Assembly (NCBI GenBank): GCA_946055365.1 | Contig: CAMGFM010000037.1 | Span: forward strand, 1 to 9,367 | Length of the DNA stretch: 9,367 bases | From: an uncultured Prevotella sp. | GTDB taxonomy: Bacteria > Bacteroidota > Bacteroidia > Bacteroidales > Bacteroidaceae | Direction of reading: 5' to 3' | Part shown: positions 1 through 6,531 of the stretch, piece by piece | Numbering within the stretch: the stretch's first letter is position 1 | Layout of the letters: the number at the start of each line of letters is the position of its first letter | Made by a program: the position numbers and the translations under genes | Notes under the pieces: model-generated | Told to the model about the DNA's origin: nothing | What the model saw: only the letters and a program-made list of their open reading frames with translations | The model's database searches: none

Positions 1-57
1 CTCGGGGAGACAGTCCCAGAGAGCCTCGCCCAGTCCTACAACTATTTTGTTGTCCAT
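1..57 (-). CDS. PfkB-family fructokinase, N-terminal fragment cut by window edge
   Basis: Only the first 19 codons are in the window; the gene continues off the left edge. They translate to MDNKIVVGLGEALWDCLPE. The short beta strand followed by G-x-G-E-x-L-W-D is the N-terminal signature of PfkB/ribokinase-fold fructokinases, where this stretch begins the sugar-binding site. Such an enzyme would phosphorylate cytoplasmic fructose with ATP so that it can enter glycolysis. The ATG lies 8 nt after the stop of the MFS transporter gene, so the two are almost certainly co-transcribed. The same pair (transporter, then fructokinase) ends the B. thetaiotaomicron levan locus (BT1758-BT1757). The assignment rests on a short fragment plus context; another PfkB sugar kinase remains possible. 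Confidence 0.8.
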   Translation of the reverse strand, partial: MDNKIVVGLGEALWDCLPE

Positions 58-65
58 AAAACAGA

Positions 66-1229
66 TTATTTAGATGTTTTGATTTTAGATATATAGGTAA
101 AAAGATAAATCACTCCCACGGCCATCACCGCAATGGCTCCCGTCTGGCCGATAGCGTCGCTGGCAAGCCCCATAAACAAGGGGAAGACAGTGCCGCCGAA
201 AAGGCCCATAATCATGAGTCCGCTAATCTCGTTTTGCATAGTCTCGTCAGACAGCAAGGCCTGTGACAACACCAAAGAGAAGATGTTTGAGTTGCCATAG
301 CCCACAAGCGCGATGGCAGCATACAACACAGCCTTTGTCTCTCCAAAAGCAAGGCCAAGCATTGACAGAGCCATCATGACCACGCTGATTATAAAGAACA
401 GGCGGTTGCTCATCACGCGCAGGAAGAACGAGCCTGTGAGGCAGCCGATGGTACGGAAGATGAAATACAGCGACGTGGCAAACGCCGCATCGTTGAGCGA
501 CATGCCAAGACGCTCCATCAGCATCTTAGGAGCCGTAGTGTTTGTGCCCACGTCTATGCCCACGTGACACATGATGCCAAGAAACGAAAGCAATACTATC
601 GGGCGAGACAGCAGTTTCACACATCCTGCCACCGACGATGCCTTGCCCTCCATCTTAGGCTCATCGATAGGAGTGGCGGCAAGCGCAAGCGACGCCACAA
701 TGCCTATCAACATATAAATGGGGAACAACACCCGCCAGCCCATGCCAAACGTGGGAATAGTGGCCATGGCTCCCCACATCGCTATGTAAGGGGCGAGAAA
801 CGAGGCTATGGCCTTGACAAACTGTCCAAAGGTGAGCGTGGAAGCGAGATTGCCACCCTGCATCACCAAAGACACCAGCGGGTTGAGCGATGTTTGCATA
901 AGCGCGTTGCCAATGCCAAGCAGCGAAAACGACACCAGCATCACCGGGAAACTTTCGTCAAACAACGGCAGCATAAGCGACACCACAGTCACCACCAATG
1001 ACAGCAATACGGTGTTCTTGCGGCCGATCCTGTTCATAAGCATGCCCGTGGGCACGGAGAAAACCAAAAACCAGAAAAAAACCAGCGATGGCAGCACATT
1101 GGCGACCGAGTCGCTCAACTGCAAATCGTCCTTAACGTAATTGGATGCGATGCCGACCAAATCGACAAAGCCCATGGCAAAGAAGCACAGCATCACTGGC
1201 AATATTGCCATCTTGTTATTGTTACTCAT
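66..1229 (-). CDS. MFS sugar:H+ symporter (FucP/GluP-like), probable fructose importer
   Basis: A 387-residue, strongly hydrophobic protein with about 12 predicted membrane segments in two halves, separated by a polar loop near residues 186-208 (contains TPIDEPKMEGK). A motif-A-like loop between segments 2 and 3 (G62-M-L-M-N-R-I-G-R-K71) marks the major facilitator superfamily. Length and organisation fit the fucose/glucose/galactose:H+ symporter group common in Bacteroidetes PULs. In context it should carry fructose released by the GH32 enzymes across the inner membrane to the adjacent fructokinase, as proposed for BT1758. The start at 1229 is chosen because the hydrophobic region begins right after a short polar N-terminus (MSNNNK) and the upstream leader is A-rich; Met7 is the alternative. 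A 287-nt gap separates it from the upstream GH32 gene, with a candidate promoter of its own. The family is clear; the exact substrate is inferred from context. Confidence 0.88.
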   Translation of the reverse strand: MSNNNKMAILPVMLCFFAMGFVDLVGIASNYVKDDLQLSDSVANVLPSLVFFWFLVFSVPTGMLMNRIGRKNTVLLSLVVTVVSLMLPLFDESFPVMLVSFSLLGIGNALMQTSLNPLVSLVMQGGNLASTLTFGQFVKAIASFLAPYIAMWGAMATIPTFGMGWRVLFPIYMLIGIVASLALAATPIDEPKMEGKASSVAGCVKLLSRPIVLLSFLGIMCHVGIDVGTNTTAPKMLMERLGMSLNDAAFATSLYFIFRTIGCLTGSFFLRVMSNRLFFIISVVMMALSMLGLAFGETKAVLYAAIALVGYGNSNIFSLVLSQALLSDETMQNEISGLMIMGLFGGTVFPLFMGLASDAIGQTGAIAVMAVGVIYLFTYISKIKTSK

Positions 1230-1415
1230 TGTTATTACTTATTTATGTTTCTTAATCGATTGTCTTTATACTTTTTTCGTTACCCTGAGAACAATCCTTA
1301 TTACCTAAGAAACCTAAATACTCCTCTGAAAACTGAGCCTAAATCAATAACTCTAACTTATCTATACTATATCAAAACTACAACTACTCGCTTATTTTCT
1401 ATTTCTTTTCTGCGG

Positions 1416-1450
1416 CAAAGTTATCAGTAATCTCTTAATATGGCTTTAAA
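1416..1450 (-). promoter_or_regulatory. Candidate Bacteroidetes promoter for MFS-fructokinase genes
   Basis: On the minus strand 1423-1416 reads TAACTTTG, a perfect match to the Bacteroidetes -7 consensus TAnnTTTG, followed by CCGC. About 20 nt upstream lies TTTAAAG (1450-1444), only a weak stand-in for the -33 TTTG element. It sits in the 287-nt AT-rich gap (1230-1516) between the second GH32 gene and the MFS gene and would give a leader of roughly 170-180 nt. A second TAnnTTTG match (TAGTTTTG, 1380-1373) lies closer to the gene but has no recognisable -33 element. I see no ORF worth calling and no convincing terminator in this gap. Confidence 0.45.
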
Positions 1451-1501
1451 ATATGTTTCAGAGCTGGATAGTAATCGTTCCATGCAACATTTCTGTGCCA
1501 T

Positions 1502-1519
1502 TTTGTATCATTTGTATCA
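1502..1519. repeat. Tandem 9-bp repeat at the end of the GH32 gene
   Basis: TTTGTATCA occurs twice head to tail on the plus strand (1502-1510 and 1511-1519). The second copy contains the stop codon of the downstream GH32 gene. It does not form a hairpin and looks like a small local duplication; no function is evident. Confidence 0.4.
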
Positions 1520-3217
1520 TTCAATCTTGTAAATCTTTGCCTTTGCCTTGCCCTTGACAACGATTTTGTTATAGGGAACAGACGGAAAGACGAGATTGGT
1601 CATGGACATCTTGCCCTCAGAGTCAAAAGCCTCGATGCTGCAACGGTCAACGAATATCCTCATCTGGCGCATCTTGCCGTATGTGGGCGAGGATGTCACC
1701 ACGGGGAAGGCATCGCTGAATGACACATTGCCGCTGCGGCGGCGGTCCATGTCAAACGTCTCTTCCATGTCATCATAAGTCATGACAACCTTCTCGCCCT
1801 TTGCGCCCATAAGAATAATCTGTGCGTCGCCCTTGAGGTCAACGACAATCTCGCAGGACTCAGAGGGAGAGCTTATCCTTGCGCCTCTTGCCGCGTTCAT
1901 CTCCGCTGCCGGCAACACGCTGCAATAGGTTTCGCCATTATACTCGAAGAGTCCAAGGTCGCGCACGATAGAGTTGGCAGAGCGATACTGCATCGTGGGC
2001 ACCTGGTTGGCATACTGCCAGTTGCTCATCCACGCTATGGCACAGTGGCGGCCCTCCGGAGCGTTGTCAAAGGTGACCGTGGCATAGTGGTCCTTGCCAT
2101 AATCCATCCACTTTGTCTCTCTTGGCTCGTCCTCACAAGTGAAGACATGTCCGTCAAACTGTCCTATAAAATACTGTGTGGCAGAGCCGCCAAACGGGCC
2201 GCCGGGGTTGATGTTGCAAATGAGCATCCACTTCTCCTTGTCAGTGCCTCTCACCTTCATCTTCATAAGGTCTGGACACTCCCACACGCCTCCATGATTG
2301 CCGTATTCGTGTCCGAAGGAACTCTCAAAATGCCAGTCCTTAAGATTTGGCGAAGAATAGATGTGCATCTCCTGCCCCACTGCGAGTATCATGTTCCAGA
2401 ATCCTGCGTCAGCGTTCCAGAATACGTGAGGATCACGGAAGTCTCTTGCCGTGGAAACGATTATCGGGTTGTGGCTATACTTGGTGAAAGTCTTGCCACC
2501 ATCGGTGCTGTAAGCCATGGACTGCGTCTGGCTGTGTCCGGCAGAGGTATAGAAAGCCACGATGGCATCCTTGCCAAAGCCCGCAGTGTTGTTTTTGTCT
2601 ACGACAGACGAGCCGCTGAAGATGGCACCAAGCGCATCACCCTCCAACACATTGGGCTGTGGAGTCCAGTGTATGAGGTCTGTACTTGTGGAGTAGCCCC
2701 ATGTCATATTTTCCCATTGCGAACCATAAGGATTATACTGGAAACAAAGATGCCAAACGCCATCCTTGTAGAACATACCGTTGGGATCGTTCATCCAGCC
2801 ATACTTGGGAGTGTGATGAAATGCGGGGCGATACTTCTCGGTGTTGTCAGTGTTGAACGTGTCGGCATACGTCATTTTCTTCCAGCAGGCAAAATCATTC
2901 ATCGCGCCCGTATATCTCGCGTTGCCAAGGAACGCTATGTCGAGCACCTGTCCGTTTTCCACCTCAAGAGGCACGAAATAGTCAACCTTGTCGGTGGCTA
3001 TCTTGCAATTTAAAGTCTTGACAAGCTGATTGTCCTTTACCACTCTGATATGGGCGTTGTCGTTCTTTTCCTCTACTGGCAGCAACAGGTATCTTTTGTC
3101 TGTGTCTACCTTGATGATGACATGGCCGTCACCGAGAAACTGAGGCTGCTGTGCAGATGCGCCACAATAGACGAGCACGGACGCAGCCAACGAAATAAGT
3201 CTGTTTGTATTCAACAT
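1517..3217 (-). CDS. DUF4980-GH32 fructanase/exo-fructosidase, secreted
   Basis: A 566-residue glycoside hydrolase of family 32, which hydrolyses beta-fructosidic links in levan, inulin or sucrose. Residues 1-22 look like a Sec signal peptide ending in GASA before QQP. Cys18 is preceded by Tyr, so a lipobox is unlikely and a periplasmic enzyme is favoured. Residues about 25-125 form an extra N-terminal beta domain of DUF4980 type. The five-blade propeller follows with every hallmark: WMNDPNG at 141-147 (nucleophile D144), FSGS at 200-203, RDP at 261-263 (transition-state stabiliser D262) and WECP at 312-315 (acid/base E313). A C-terminal beta sandwich (about 450-566) contains the typical FVDRCSIEAFDSEG. 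It starts 3 nt after the DUF1573 stop, so it is co-transcribed. By order it corresponds to BT1759, suggesting exo-acting release of fructose. Whether it prefers levan or inulin cannot be read from the sequence. Confidence 0.93.
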   Translation of the reverse strand: MLNTNRLISLAASVLVYCGASAQQPQFLGDGHVIIKVDTDKRYLLLPVEEKNDNAHIRVVKDNQLVKTLNCKIATDKVDYFVPLEVENGQVLDIAFLGNARYTGAMNDFACWKKMTYADTFNTDNTEKYRPAFHHTPKYGWMNDPNGMFYKDGVWHLCFQYNPYGSQWENMTWGYSTSTDLIHWTPQPNVLEGDALGAIFSGSSVVDKNNTAGFGKDAIVAFYTSAGHSQTQSMAYSTDGGKTFTKYSHNPIIVSTARDFRDPHVFWNADAGFWNMILAVGQEMHIYSSPNLKDWHFESSFGHEYGNHGGVWECPDLMKMKVRGTDKEKWMLICNINPGGPFGGSATQYFIGQFDGHVFTCEDEPRETKWMDYGKDHYATVTFDNAPEGRHCAIAWMSNWQYANQVPTMQYRSANSIVRDLGLFEYNGETYCSVLPAAEMNAARGARISSPSESCEIVVDLKGDAQIILMGAKGEKVVMTYDDMEETFDMDRRRSGNVSFSDAFPVVTSSPTYGKMRQMRIFVDRCSIEAFDSEGKMSMTNLVFPSVPYNKIVVKGKAKAKIYKIE

Positions 3218-3220
3218 AAG

Positions 3221-3832
3221 TTAAATGATTTTCAGATCGAATTGTATGTCGATGGTTATTAGTTGATTTTTATAATAGGTTTTTATCTGCTTTTTCACAT
3301 GATGCGTGCCTTTGGGCCATGTGTCTTCGGCCGTGACAGCCACAGTGACCAGCTCAGTTCTGTTGTCTTCATCGCGATGCAGTATGACAATGTTTCTGGT
3401 TTTGGTCTCTCCGCGTGTCATGAGTCCCAAGTCAAAACGGTCAGCAGACAGTCTCAGACACTCATTGACCCTTATGGGATACTGTCTCAGCAGTGTTTCT
3501 TCAGAAGTGACGCAATAGCCCGTCATGACCAAGTCAATGCGTTTGCGTGAAGTGCCATATACTATGGAGCCACGCTCATAGAACTCACCACCCTTTCCAC
3601 TCGGGTCAAAGCTCAAGACTGCGTTCACCGTGTCACCGGGCTCTATGGTGTTACAGGAAGGCAACTTCAGCCTAACACATCCGCATGAGGTATAGGCCTG
3701 ACGCAGCATGACAGTCTCCGTCCCGGCGTTGCTTATGCGAAACACATGTTCCTGACACCCGTCAGTCTCATTGATGGTGCCAAGCGACACGACAGAGAGT
3801 CCTATGGTGACCAGCGTATCAACGGGCAACAT
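3221..3832 (-). CDS. DUF1573 domain protein lacking a visible signal peptide
   Basis: A 203-residue protein. The first half is a DUF1573 Ig-like domain: LSVVSLGTI at 12-20, SNAGTE at 34-39, the hallmark SCGC at 49-52, and IEPGDTV near 63-69 followed by a beta-rich stretch. The second half (about 112-203, with SADRFDLGLMTRGETKTRNIVI) looks like a second, degenerate copy. The start is taken as ATG 3832, 14 nt inside the end of the LamG-GH32 gene, because the DUF1573 domain begins immediately after it. The frame stays open further upstream to 3994, but that extension is the GH32 sequence read in another frame and looks like neither a domain nor a signal peptide. DUF1573 proteins are usually exported; here the N-terminus MLPVDTLVTIGLSVV has no basic n-region. 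It ends 3 nt before the second GH32 start. Its role in fructan use is unknown; reading continuity and the intact SCGC motif argue for a real gene. Confidence 0.72.
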   Translation of the reverse strand: MLPVDTLVTIGLSVVSLGTINETDGCQEHVFRISNAGTETVMLRQAYTSCGCVRLKLPSCNTIEPGDTVNAVLSFDPSGKGGEFYERGSIVYGTSRKRIDLVMTGYCVTSEETLLRQYPIRVNECLRLSADRFDLGLMTRGETKTRNIVILHRDEDNRTELVTVAVTAEDTWPKGTHHVKKQIKTYYKNQLITIDIQFDLKII

Positions 3833-6179
3833 GCTTCTTTCCGTTCTTAATGTAAATGCCTTTCTGCGGGACAACACTACATTTTTGTCCCGCCATGTTA
3901 AAAACTGCGCCACATGAGCCGACAGCGTGACCCTCATTGACATCATCTGCCCAAACATGCTTGACCGCAGTGTTGCCAGAGAGGCCTGCGTCAAGAGTCC
4001 ATGCCCTCACGCTGGCCTGTGTGGGCGACGTGGCGAAGGCCTCTGCCCCGATCTGCCCTGCGTCAGTGGGGAAGATCCTCACCGAATAAGCCCACCTGTC
4101 ATTGACAAAGACATCCACTATAGAGCCGTCAACAAAGACATGCAGCCTAATAGTCTCGCCCACTTTCGGCTTTTCGGGCAATGCCGCTGCATAGACACCG
4201 CCATAAGAGCCCGTGTCATTGCTGCGACGGGCAAGCGCGGTGAAGTCAAGAGTGAGCATGCCGCTGCCCGCATCATAGGAAAGCGTGGCCATGCCGTCTT
4301 CTGACTTGAAGAAATTGAAGCCCATCTCGCCAGACCCGACTACAAACTCGCCCAAAAGCTCCATCTGCCTGCCGCTGACGGGAGCAAGAGACAGCTCTCC
4401 CGACAGACTGCCAGTCATCTCAAAGCCTTCGCCAGAGCGCATGGCAGCAAGCCCCTCAAAAGGTTTCTGCACGATATATCCGTCTTCATCAATGCCTATC
4501 TCACGCGGCAGGGAGTAATTGTGCGCCCATCCCATCTCGGCGTTTGCCTCTGAGGGGAGTTTGTCAGGCACTATGCCGAGCATTATGACCTTTCCGTCCT
4601 TGCGACAGATTGTTGGCGAGAGCAGACCATAGCCATCCTTTGACATGCCGTTCATTTCGAGAGTCCTGGGCTGCTCATGGTCGGGAGCGAATGTGCCGTC
4701 GTCATTCACCCTGCCCACCCAGTAGACAGTGCGCACGCCTGTGCCCATGCCAAGAGGCGTGACGGTGAAGAGCCATCTGCCATTGCCCATGTCGGTCATG
4801 TTAGGCATTTCCCAGAACGTGCCGTGCTGGTTGGCATTAGTGCCACGGAAGAAAATCTTGCCATCATTAGTCCACTGGCCGTTTTCATACTTATGCAGAG
4901 TGCAAGCCCCCACCCCATTCTTGCCAGTGCCGACAATGATGTATTTGTTGCCGCCTGCCGTAAAGAAATACGGATCGCGGAAATCGTCAGAAAGTCCGTT
5001 GGGACGGCCATTGACAACGATGCCCTGCTTAGTCCACGCAACGAGTCCCTTGTCATCGGGTGTGGCCCTGGCAATCACCGCCCTGCCGTTGTCAACGGCA
5101 GTATATAACAGGTTGACAGTGTTGTTGTCATCTTCGTATAAACAACCCGACCAGCAACCCTTGATGTCATAAGGCTCACCAGGAGCTATGGCAATGGGTT
5201 CTTCTGTCCACTTGTATAGATTTTCAGATGAGATGTGGCCCCAGTGAAGTCTTGCCATATAGGGTCCGTTGGCGTTCTTCTGGAAGAACAAGTGATACTT
5301 GCCGTCGGCAAACGTCATGCCATGACACTCGTTGGTCCATCCGCCCGAAGGCATGCCGTGAAACTGAGGACGCCACAGGCTCTCGGCATATCGTGACGCA
5401 GGATAATTGAAGTCGGGCGTTGCACTGCCCACATTCGAGGCCATCCGTGCGATCTCCTCCTCTGACAGACACTCATTGTAGATGGCTATGTCGTCTACAA
5501 GACCGCAGAAAGTATTGATGAGAAACGGGCCAGACTTCATGTCGGCGGCATCCTTGCCTATATAGAAAGTGCCTGTAGAGGCAACGATTTCAGAGCGGCT
5601 CATCTTGCACGAGCCCACTTTGCTGCCATTGAGATAGAGCGTGGCAAGGTTTGCATCCTTGTCGAGCACAGCCGTGACATGGCTCCAGCGTCCGAGGGGC
5701 AGCTTTTCCGAACTGTCAACGGTGAAGACATAGCCATTGGCATAGGCAGAGGCAAAGCGCAGGCGCAACTGGCCCTGCGAGGAAAGCTGCAGGGCGAAAC
5801 CCGTCTTGGCCGTCTCGTCAAGATTGCCGCATACAGTGCCATAGGAAGGGACATTCTCTGCCTCGGCAACATTCATCATGGGATAGGTCTCGGCGGCAAA
5901 CACTGCACTTATCGTGAGGCTTGACGTGCTGAGAGAGCCGCCGGGCAAGTTGGCCATGACATAGTTGCTGTAGCCGTCAAAACGCATTGCCCTGCCATCC
6001 AGACCGTCGGCATCACAAGCAGGCAGCACAGAGCTGACCGCAAAAGACTGTCCTGACACAGATTCGGCTATCATGCCCTCGCTGACAGTCATGTCAAAAT
6101 GCACTGCTGGCCGCTGGGCATTGCCGACAGCTCCAGTTGCAGACAGCAAAGAGATGATGAATAAACGCTTCAGAGTCAT
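3819..6179 (-). CDS. LamG-GH32 secreted fructanase-like protein with T9SS-like tail and altered nucleophile motif
   Basis: A 786-residue protein. Start 6179 is chosen because it puts a clean signal peptide first (MTLKRLFIISLLSATGAVGNA, then QRP); the frame is open to 6287 but that extension is not signal-like. Residues about 25-250 form a LamG/concanavalin-like domain (GRWSHVTAVLD, LYLNG, GLVDDIAIYNECLSEEEI), probably carbohydrate-binding. A GH32 propeller follows at about 264-574 with RDP at 401-403 and WEMP carrying the acid/base Glu at 457, then the GH32 beta sandwich (about 584-732, HVFVDGSIVDVFVNDRW). The nucleophile motif is WTNECHG (281-287) instead of WMNDPNG, so the catalytic Asp is Glu284. 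The last 40 residues (FNMAGQ, GIYIKNGKKHVAR) resemble type IX sorting tails. By order it matches the surface endo-levanase BT1760, but it has no lipobox. It may be an active fructanase with a Glu nucleophile or a binding pseudoenzyme. Confidence 0.88.
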   Translation of the reverse strand: MTLKRLFIISLLSATGAVGNAQRPAVHFDMTVSEGMIAESVSGQSFAVSSVLPACDADGLDGRAMRFDGYSNYVMANLPGGSLSTSSLTISAVFAAETYPMMNVAEAENVPSYGTVCGNLDETAKTGFALQLSSQGQLRLRFASAYANGYVFTVDSSEKLPLGRWSHVTAVLDKDANLATLYLNGSKVGSCKMSRSEIVASTGTFYIGKDAADMKSGPFLINTFCGLVDDIAIYNECLSEEEIARMASNVGSATPDFNYPASRYAESLWRPQFHGMPSGGWTNECHGMTFADGKYHLFFQKNANGPYMARLHWGHISSENLYKWTEEPIAIAPGEPYDIKGCWSGCLYEDDNNTVNLLYTAVDNGRAVIARATPDDKGLVAWTKQGIVVNGRPNGLSDDFRDPYFFTAGGNKYIIVGTGKNGVGACTLHKYENGQWTNDGKIFFRGTNANQHGTFWEMPNMTDMGNGRWLFTVTPLGMGTGVRTVYWVGRVNDDGTFAPDHEQPRTLEMNGMSKDGYGLLSPTICRKDGKVIMLGIVPDKLPSEANAEMGWAHNYSLPREIGIDEDGYIVQKPFEGLAAMRSGEGFEMTGSLSGELSLAPVSGRQMELLGEFVVGSGEMGFNFFKSEDGMATLSYDAGSGMLTLDFTALARRSNDTGSYGGVYAAALPEKPKVGETIRLHVFVDGSIVDVFVNDRWAYSVRIFPTDAGQIGAEAFATSPTQASVRAWTLDAGLSGNTAVKHVWADDVNEGHAVGSCGAVFNMAGQKCSVVPQKGIYIKNGKKHVAR

Positions 6180-6271
6180 ATTTTTGTATCTTTTTCTGTC
6201 ATTTGCCATGCGATAAAAGGCGGCACGCACACGACATATCACACTCACGTGACAAGCCATGCCACTCTTGC

Positions 6272-6296
6272 AAAAAGACAACCGCATGCCTGTCTT
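6272..6296 (-). terminator. Weak terminator-like hairpin with T-tract
   Basis: On the minus strand AAGACA (6296-6291), a 10-nt loop, then TGTCTT (6280-6275) running into a T5 stretch ending at 6272. The stem is only 6 bp and AT-rich, so it would be inefficient alone. Its loop contains ATGCGGT, which is complementary to ACCGCAT upstream (6330-6324), so an upstream fold could compete with it. Could be part of an attenuator, or chance. Confidence 0.25.
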
Positions 6297-6298
6297 GT

Positions 6299-6331
6299 GA
6301 CCATACGGCCCGCTCTCGGCCCTATGCGGTC
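6299..6331 (-). repeat. Imperfect inverted repeat (hairpin)
   Basis: On the minus strand GAC, bulge CG, CATA, G mismatch, GGCC, a 7-nt loop (GAGAGCG), GGCC, G mismatch, TATG, GTC. That gives 11 base pairs with one bulge and one mismatch. It lies directly between the triple repeat and the terminator-like hairpin and adds to the structured character of this region. Confidence 0.4.
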
Positions 6332-6339
6332 GTGAGTAG

Positions 6340-6403
6340 CGGCAAGAGGCACTTTAGGTATAGTAAAGTGCCTCTTTAGACAAGCTAAAGTGCCTCTTTG
6401 CCG
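6340..6403 (-). repeat. Three-copy repeat forming two mutually exclusive hairpins
   Basis: On the minus strand AAAGAGGCACTTTA occurs at 6399-6386 (copy A) and 6377-6364 (copy B). Its inverse TAAAGTGCCTCTT occurs at 6356-6344 (copy C). B and C give a perfect 13-bp stem with a 7-nt loop. A and C give a similar stem extended by a CGGC/GCCG clamp (6403-6400 with 6343-6340, one bulged base). C cannot pair with both, so two exclusive folds are possible. It is not followed directly by a T-tract. Confidence 0.75.
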
Positions 6404-6430
6404 ACAAGGCAATGACGCGTTGTGAGAGAT

Positions 6431-6462
6431 GCGTCGCCTGTCTAAAGTCGTGCAGGCGACGC
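6431..6462 (-). repeat. GC-rich perfect hairpin
   Basis: GCGTCGCCTG (6431-6440) and CAGGCGACGC (6453-6462) are perfect inverse complements around a 12-nt loop. The stem is 10 bp with 8 G-C pairs. On the minus strand the loop contains CTTTAGA, complementary to TCTAAAG at 6380-6374 between repeat copies A and B, so a loop-linker pseudoknot is possible. There is no T-tract after it, so it is not a typical terminator. Confidence 0.65.
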
Positions 6463-6531
6463 GCACACACGGTCATTCCTCACTCCAAGTGTATGTGTGC
6501 CTTGATTTTTATTGCACAGCAATAGTACGTA

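Larger units (their letters stand above)
6180..6531 (-). other. 352-nt structured non-coding region between DUF4960 and LamG-GH32 genes
   Basis: No convincing coding sequence is present. In transcript order it holds a GC-rich hairpin (6462-6431), a three-copy repeat with two alternative hairpins (6403-6340), a further imperfect hairpin (6331-6299), a short hairpin followed by five T (6296-6272), an 8-bp palindrome TCACGTGA (6245-6252), and an A-rich leader just before the GH32 ATG. I found no TAnnTTTG element on the minus strand. Other intergenic gaps inside this gene cluster are 3-34 nt apart from the one before the MFS gene, so the length is unusual. It may be a leader or attenuator that sets different expression for surface proteins and enzymes, or a processed intercistronic region. 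Confidence 0.6.

Noticed and set aside
2045..3013. Long plus-strand open frame (322 codons) opposite the second GH32 gene
   Set aside because: It lies fully antisense to a gene with all GH32 motifs and its translation shows no recognisable domain; it is a shadow of codon bias on the other strand.
3833..3994. Upstream extension of the DUF1573 frame to 3994
   Set aside because: It lies entirely within the LamG-GH32 coding sequence in another frame and shows neither a signal peptide nor DUF1573 sequence.
6180..6287. Upstream extension of the LamG-GH32 reading frame to 6287
   Set aside because: The extra 36 residues are not signal-like and would bury the clear signal peptide that starts at 6179.
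6340..6403. CRISPR-like array from the repeated 14-mer
   Set aside because: Only two direct copies and one inverted copy, 8 nt apart or less; repeat and spacer lengths do not fit CRISPR.
6245..6466. Minus-strand open frame of 73 codons in the structured gap
   Set aside because: It runs through the hairpins, is Arg/Cys-rich without a domain, and its start lies next to the GC hairpin; no support as a gene.
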